DNA of 64,000 nucleotides from Fasciolopsis buskii (taxonomy: Eukaryota > Platyhelminthes > Trematoda > Plagiorchiida > Fasciolidae). The position numbers were made by a program, and so were the translations under genes. The notes beneath the pieces were generated by a model. It saw only the letters and a list, made by a program, of their open reading frames with translations, was not told the DNA's origin and did not search any database. The stretch covers positions 1 to 64,000 of the forward strand of contig LUCM01009229.1 in NCBI GenBank assembly GCA_008360955.1, written 5' to 3'. Position 1 is the first letter of the stretch; every line of letters begins with the position of its first letter. Of the stretch, positions 61,030 through 64,000 are shown piece after piece.

Positions 61030-64000
61030 AAGAATCTTGCTACATACTTTCGGAAGCAGTTGTTGCGCTTCTTGTCCTATGATTTAGACAGGCTGCTCAT
61101 AATACCACGTGCAATGGAGACAGCCCACTGCGCAGATGGCGCTTGCCACGGTTTAAAGTTGGCGTTCGGACAGCGCGTCACAACGAGACTACACCTAGAC
61201 GTAATGTGACGGCTTGCGTGCCTCCTTAATCCAACGAGCTTTACAGGATGGCTTATCTCAAGCCGAAGATCTAGTCATGCCTGGAAGGTCAATGGGTAGA
61301 GGCCTGACGAAGTAGTCTCCTGGTCCTCCAAGTTAGAGGTTGATATGAGTTAGCAGCTCAGTCGGAAAAACGATTGGAAGAATAATTGTTCCAAGTAGAT
61401 GGGCTTCCACTCAGCTATTCCCCGCTGCCTTGCGGTCAGGGTCTTGTCAAAACCAAAGGCTTTGGTTGAGAACCCTAATCGTTCTTCTGCTTAGCTGCTG
61501 GACTCCCTAGCAGTACCCGTTCATTATTGCCCATGAGTTACACGCCTACAAATAATTCCATACTGCATCGGTCGTCGCGCAGGCTAATCAGGACCGCGCT
61601 GCCCATTGCATCGTTCGGGGGGTGGGTAGTGATAAGTATGCTACTGCTCAGAGTTCCCTCTCTTTTATTCAACCTGTCTCTTCTGTCTCCAACCCAATCT
61701 GTTTGCCCCTTCTGCCTACCCATAGTATCTCCATTGATAACACGCCCGATACTCGCAACGGTTTATTGTCAAGTGGTGTGGTAGGTGGTTTTCAGTCTGT
61801 TAGCTCACATTTTCTCAAGCCTCGTCAGCCTCTGAATCTGGGTTCCTTCAATGTGCACACTTTAATGCAGGCTGGCCAACAGGCGTGTTTGGCTCTGACA
61901 GTGGACTCACTTTCGATTGATGTCTGCTGCGTGAGTGAAATACGAATTCAGGATTCGAGTAGAGTAATTCAGCTAACTGCGTCAAACGTCTCGTCAAGAT
62001 TTTTTCTTCGCACTTCAGGAGACGAAGCAGCTCAAGCTGTGGGTCAACGTGGTGTAGGAATAGTCTTGAGTGAGAAGGCTGAAGCAGCCCTTTTAGACTG
62101 AATCCCAGTCAACAGTCGCTTGTGTGCCATGAGACTGCAGGGATCAGTTGGCGTCCGAAAGGATAGTAGTGTTAAGCGTAGTTTATTTGTTATCTCGGCA
62201 TACGCTCCCACAGACTGCAGCACTGATATGGAGAAAGACGAATTTCACGATAACCTCGTTACTCTTGTTCGGAAGAGCAAACGCTCTGACATTGTAGTGG
62301 TAGTAGGTGACTTTAATGCACAAGTTGGAAAACTGAGTGCATCGGAGTCCTGATTAGGTGGGCGATGCGCCTTGTCTGCACAGCGAACAGACAACGGAGA
62401 AAGACTTCTCCAATTCTGTGCAGATAATCATTTATTCCTATCTAGTACAAATTTCCGACACAGTTCGCGTCGCACTGCGACATGGCGCTCTAGCTCGACA
62501 GGTACTTTCAGTCAGATTGACCATATCGCAGTTAGCTACCGTTGCCGCGGTTCTGTCCAGAACTGCAGATCATACTGGACCACGTACGTCGAATCGGACC
62601 ATGCGTTAGTTTTAATGAGATTTTTGCTGCAGCTGAATGACCATCGACGCAGGCCACAAACCCGATTGGCTGTCGAACGTTTGTCTGATTCGGCTGTTCG
62701 CAACAGCTACGAACAGAAACTGTCCGAGGAACTAAGAACTGCGACCAGCAGCAATGTAGACGATCAGTGGGATCAAATTAAGCAGGTGATGCATTTGGCA
62801 GCAAATTTCGCCTGCGGTCCCAGACCTAGTGTTCATCAAAAACACTGGATCTCGCAAAGGTCGCTAAGTCTAATGGAGCAAAAACGCGAGCTGCCTAACT
62901 GCAAGAAAATGAATAAGATGCGTCGGCAGTTGCAGCGTCAGTTGACGATAAGCCTTAGGAATGACCGCGAAAGCTGGTGGGTTAAGGTAGCCGAAGAGAT
63001 GGAAGTGGCGTCCGCTTCAGGTAACAGTCAAACACTGTTTAAGCTTATACGCGACAGCGGTGGGCGGCGAACTTCGGTTAGTGAAGTCGTGTGCGATAAG
63101 AATGGAGAGCTCATTCACGGTAGACAGGAAAGACTGGACCGTTGGGCAGAACATTTCAAGGATCAGTTTAGCTGGCCATACACTATCGTATCCAGTCCGA
63201 CGTCTGGAGCTGTGAATCCTTGGGAGGTGTCACTTGATCCCCCAATGGAATTGGAAGTGGAGTCGAATATTCGGCTCCTGAGGAGAGGAAAAGCTGCCGG
63301 TCCCGATGAACTTCCCCCAGTTCTTTTCAAATTGGGTGGAGAAGTGCTGATGAAATCACTTACCTCCTTGCTTCATGATATTTAGAACGAAGAGCGTATC
63401 CCGCTATCGTGGGGTGATTCACTGATTATACCCGTCTTCAAGAAGGGTACACGGAGTGACTGCAGCAATCATCGTGGGATTAGTTTAATTCCGATAGTTA
63501 CTAAGGTGTTAGCTTCGATAATGCTGCGCCGTTTGACACCGATTCGCAAGAGTAATATCCGCGAACAACAGGCCGGATTTCGGCCAGGTCGAGGTTGCAT
63601 CGACCAAATATTCACTGTTCGACAGATACTCGAAACGCGCCACACGCACCGGCGTCCTACGATCGTAGTCTTCCTCGAGTTGAAAGGTTCTTTCGACTCC
63701 GTGGATCGACCAGCACTACTCAGTGCTCTCCACCGGAAGAGTATGCCGACGAAGTTTGTGAACCTGTTGCGAGCATTGTACTCGCATACCTACGGTCGCA
63801 TGAGAGTATACGGTGAATTATCAAGTGCATTCGAAACGACTAATGCGGTTCGAAAAGGGTGTTCCATCTCTCCATTCTTGTTCAAATTCATCATGGACGA
63901 GGTGATGGAAGATGCTTTAGGAAGTCTCCGGGATGTAGGAGTCGAACTGGGAAGTGGAGGGAAGCTATGCGACCTAGATTACGCAGACGACGTCGTGTGC
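61030..64000 (+). mobile_element. Non-LTR retrotransposon (LINE, RTE/CR1-like), truncated by the window end
   Basis: One frame (frame 2) runs from about 61620 to 64000. An apurinic-like endonuclease domain has LNLGSFNVHTLMQ, DVCCVSEIRIQD, RGVGIVLS, FVISAYAPTDC, VVVVGDFNAQVG and, after a stop, SQIDHIAVS and SDHALVLM. The reverse transcriptase has RRGKAAGPDELPPVLFK, IIPVFKKGTRSDCSNHRGISL, EQQAGFRPGRGCIDQI, VVFLELKGSFDSVDR and the YADDVV catalytic box at the window edge. In-frame stops occur at 62099-62101 (TGA), 62351-62353 (TGA) and 63383-63385 (TAG). Each is one transition from a sense codon. About 61030-61620 upstream is non-coding and probably its 5' UTR. It inserted in the intron following teneurin exon 21, in sense orientation. 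Confidence 0.9.
61622..63385 (+). pseudogene. LINE endonuclease/RT open reading frame, interrupted
   Basis: This is the coding body of the LINE up to the third stop. The endonuclease part contains the catalytic-type motifs N (NVH), E (SEIRIQD), GDFNAQ and SDH. A linker with a basic, glutamine-rich stretch (MRRQLQRQLTIS) precedes the RT fingers. No indels are needed to read through, only three nonsense substitutions, so this copy is fairly young. In cells it would only be mobilised in trans. Confidence 0.85.

Noticed and set aside
1..64000. CRISPR arrays, operons, bacterial-type promoters or terminators
   Set aside because: The window is eukaryotic, with spliced genes and retroelements; no such structures were seen.

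Overview
The window looks like nuclear DNA from a flatworm, most likely a non-schistosome trematode (a Fasciola, Paragonimus or opisthorchiid type of genome). This is inferred from kilobase introns packed with degraded LINE, SINE and Penelope-like fragments, many (TA)n tracts, moderate GC by eye, and a highly diverged teneurin. The species cannot be fixed from the sequence alone.

One host gene dominates. From about 196 to 60899, plus strand, I reconstruct 21 consecutive coding exons of a teneurin (Ten-m/Odz), a single-pass transmembrane cell-adhesion and synaptic-partner receptor. The exons join in phase into about 2,270 codons with no stop at any junction. They cover the end of the cysteine-rich region, the transthyretin-like and plug segments (exons 1-5), the NHL beta-propeller (exons 6-10), the YD-repeat barrel (exons 11-20) and the Rhs-core region (exon 21). 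The 5' exons (intracellular, membrane, EGF repeats) lie upstream of the window and the C-terminal exons lie beyond a LINE at its right edge. Exon numbers here are local to this window.

The introns hold mobile DNA. Intron 2 has a Penelope-like element (reverse transcriptase plus GIY-YIG-like region) whose 5' part is inverted. Intron 3 has an assembly gap followed by a tandem repeat of about 307 bp whose minus strand carries a well-formed type I hammerhead self-cleaving ribozyme; further degraded or rearranged copies lie at 26.6, 34.1, 50.8 and 51.7 kb. LINE 3'-end fragments lie at 1.4, 4.1, 33.3, 40.3, 44.5 and 49.1 kb. Two families of tRNA-derived SINEs and one further dispersed repeat recur through the introns. 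From about 61.0 kb to the window end is an RTE/CR1-type LINE with endonuclease and reverse transcriptase, broken by three in-frame stops.

Structural oddities include a 244-bp perfect palindrome centred on a (TA)n tract with an undetermined base at its edge (41.6-41.8 kb), a smaller TA-centred palindrome (47.4 kb), a 25-bp inverted repeat (5.9 kb) and an 18-bp alternating purine-pyrimidine minisatellite (43.7 kb). No other host protein gene, rRNA gene or convincing functional tRNA gene was seen.
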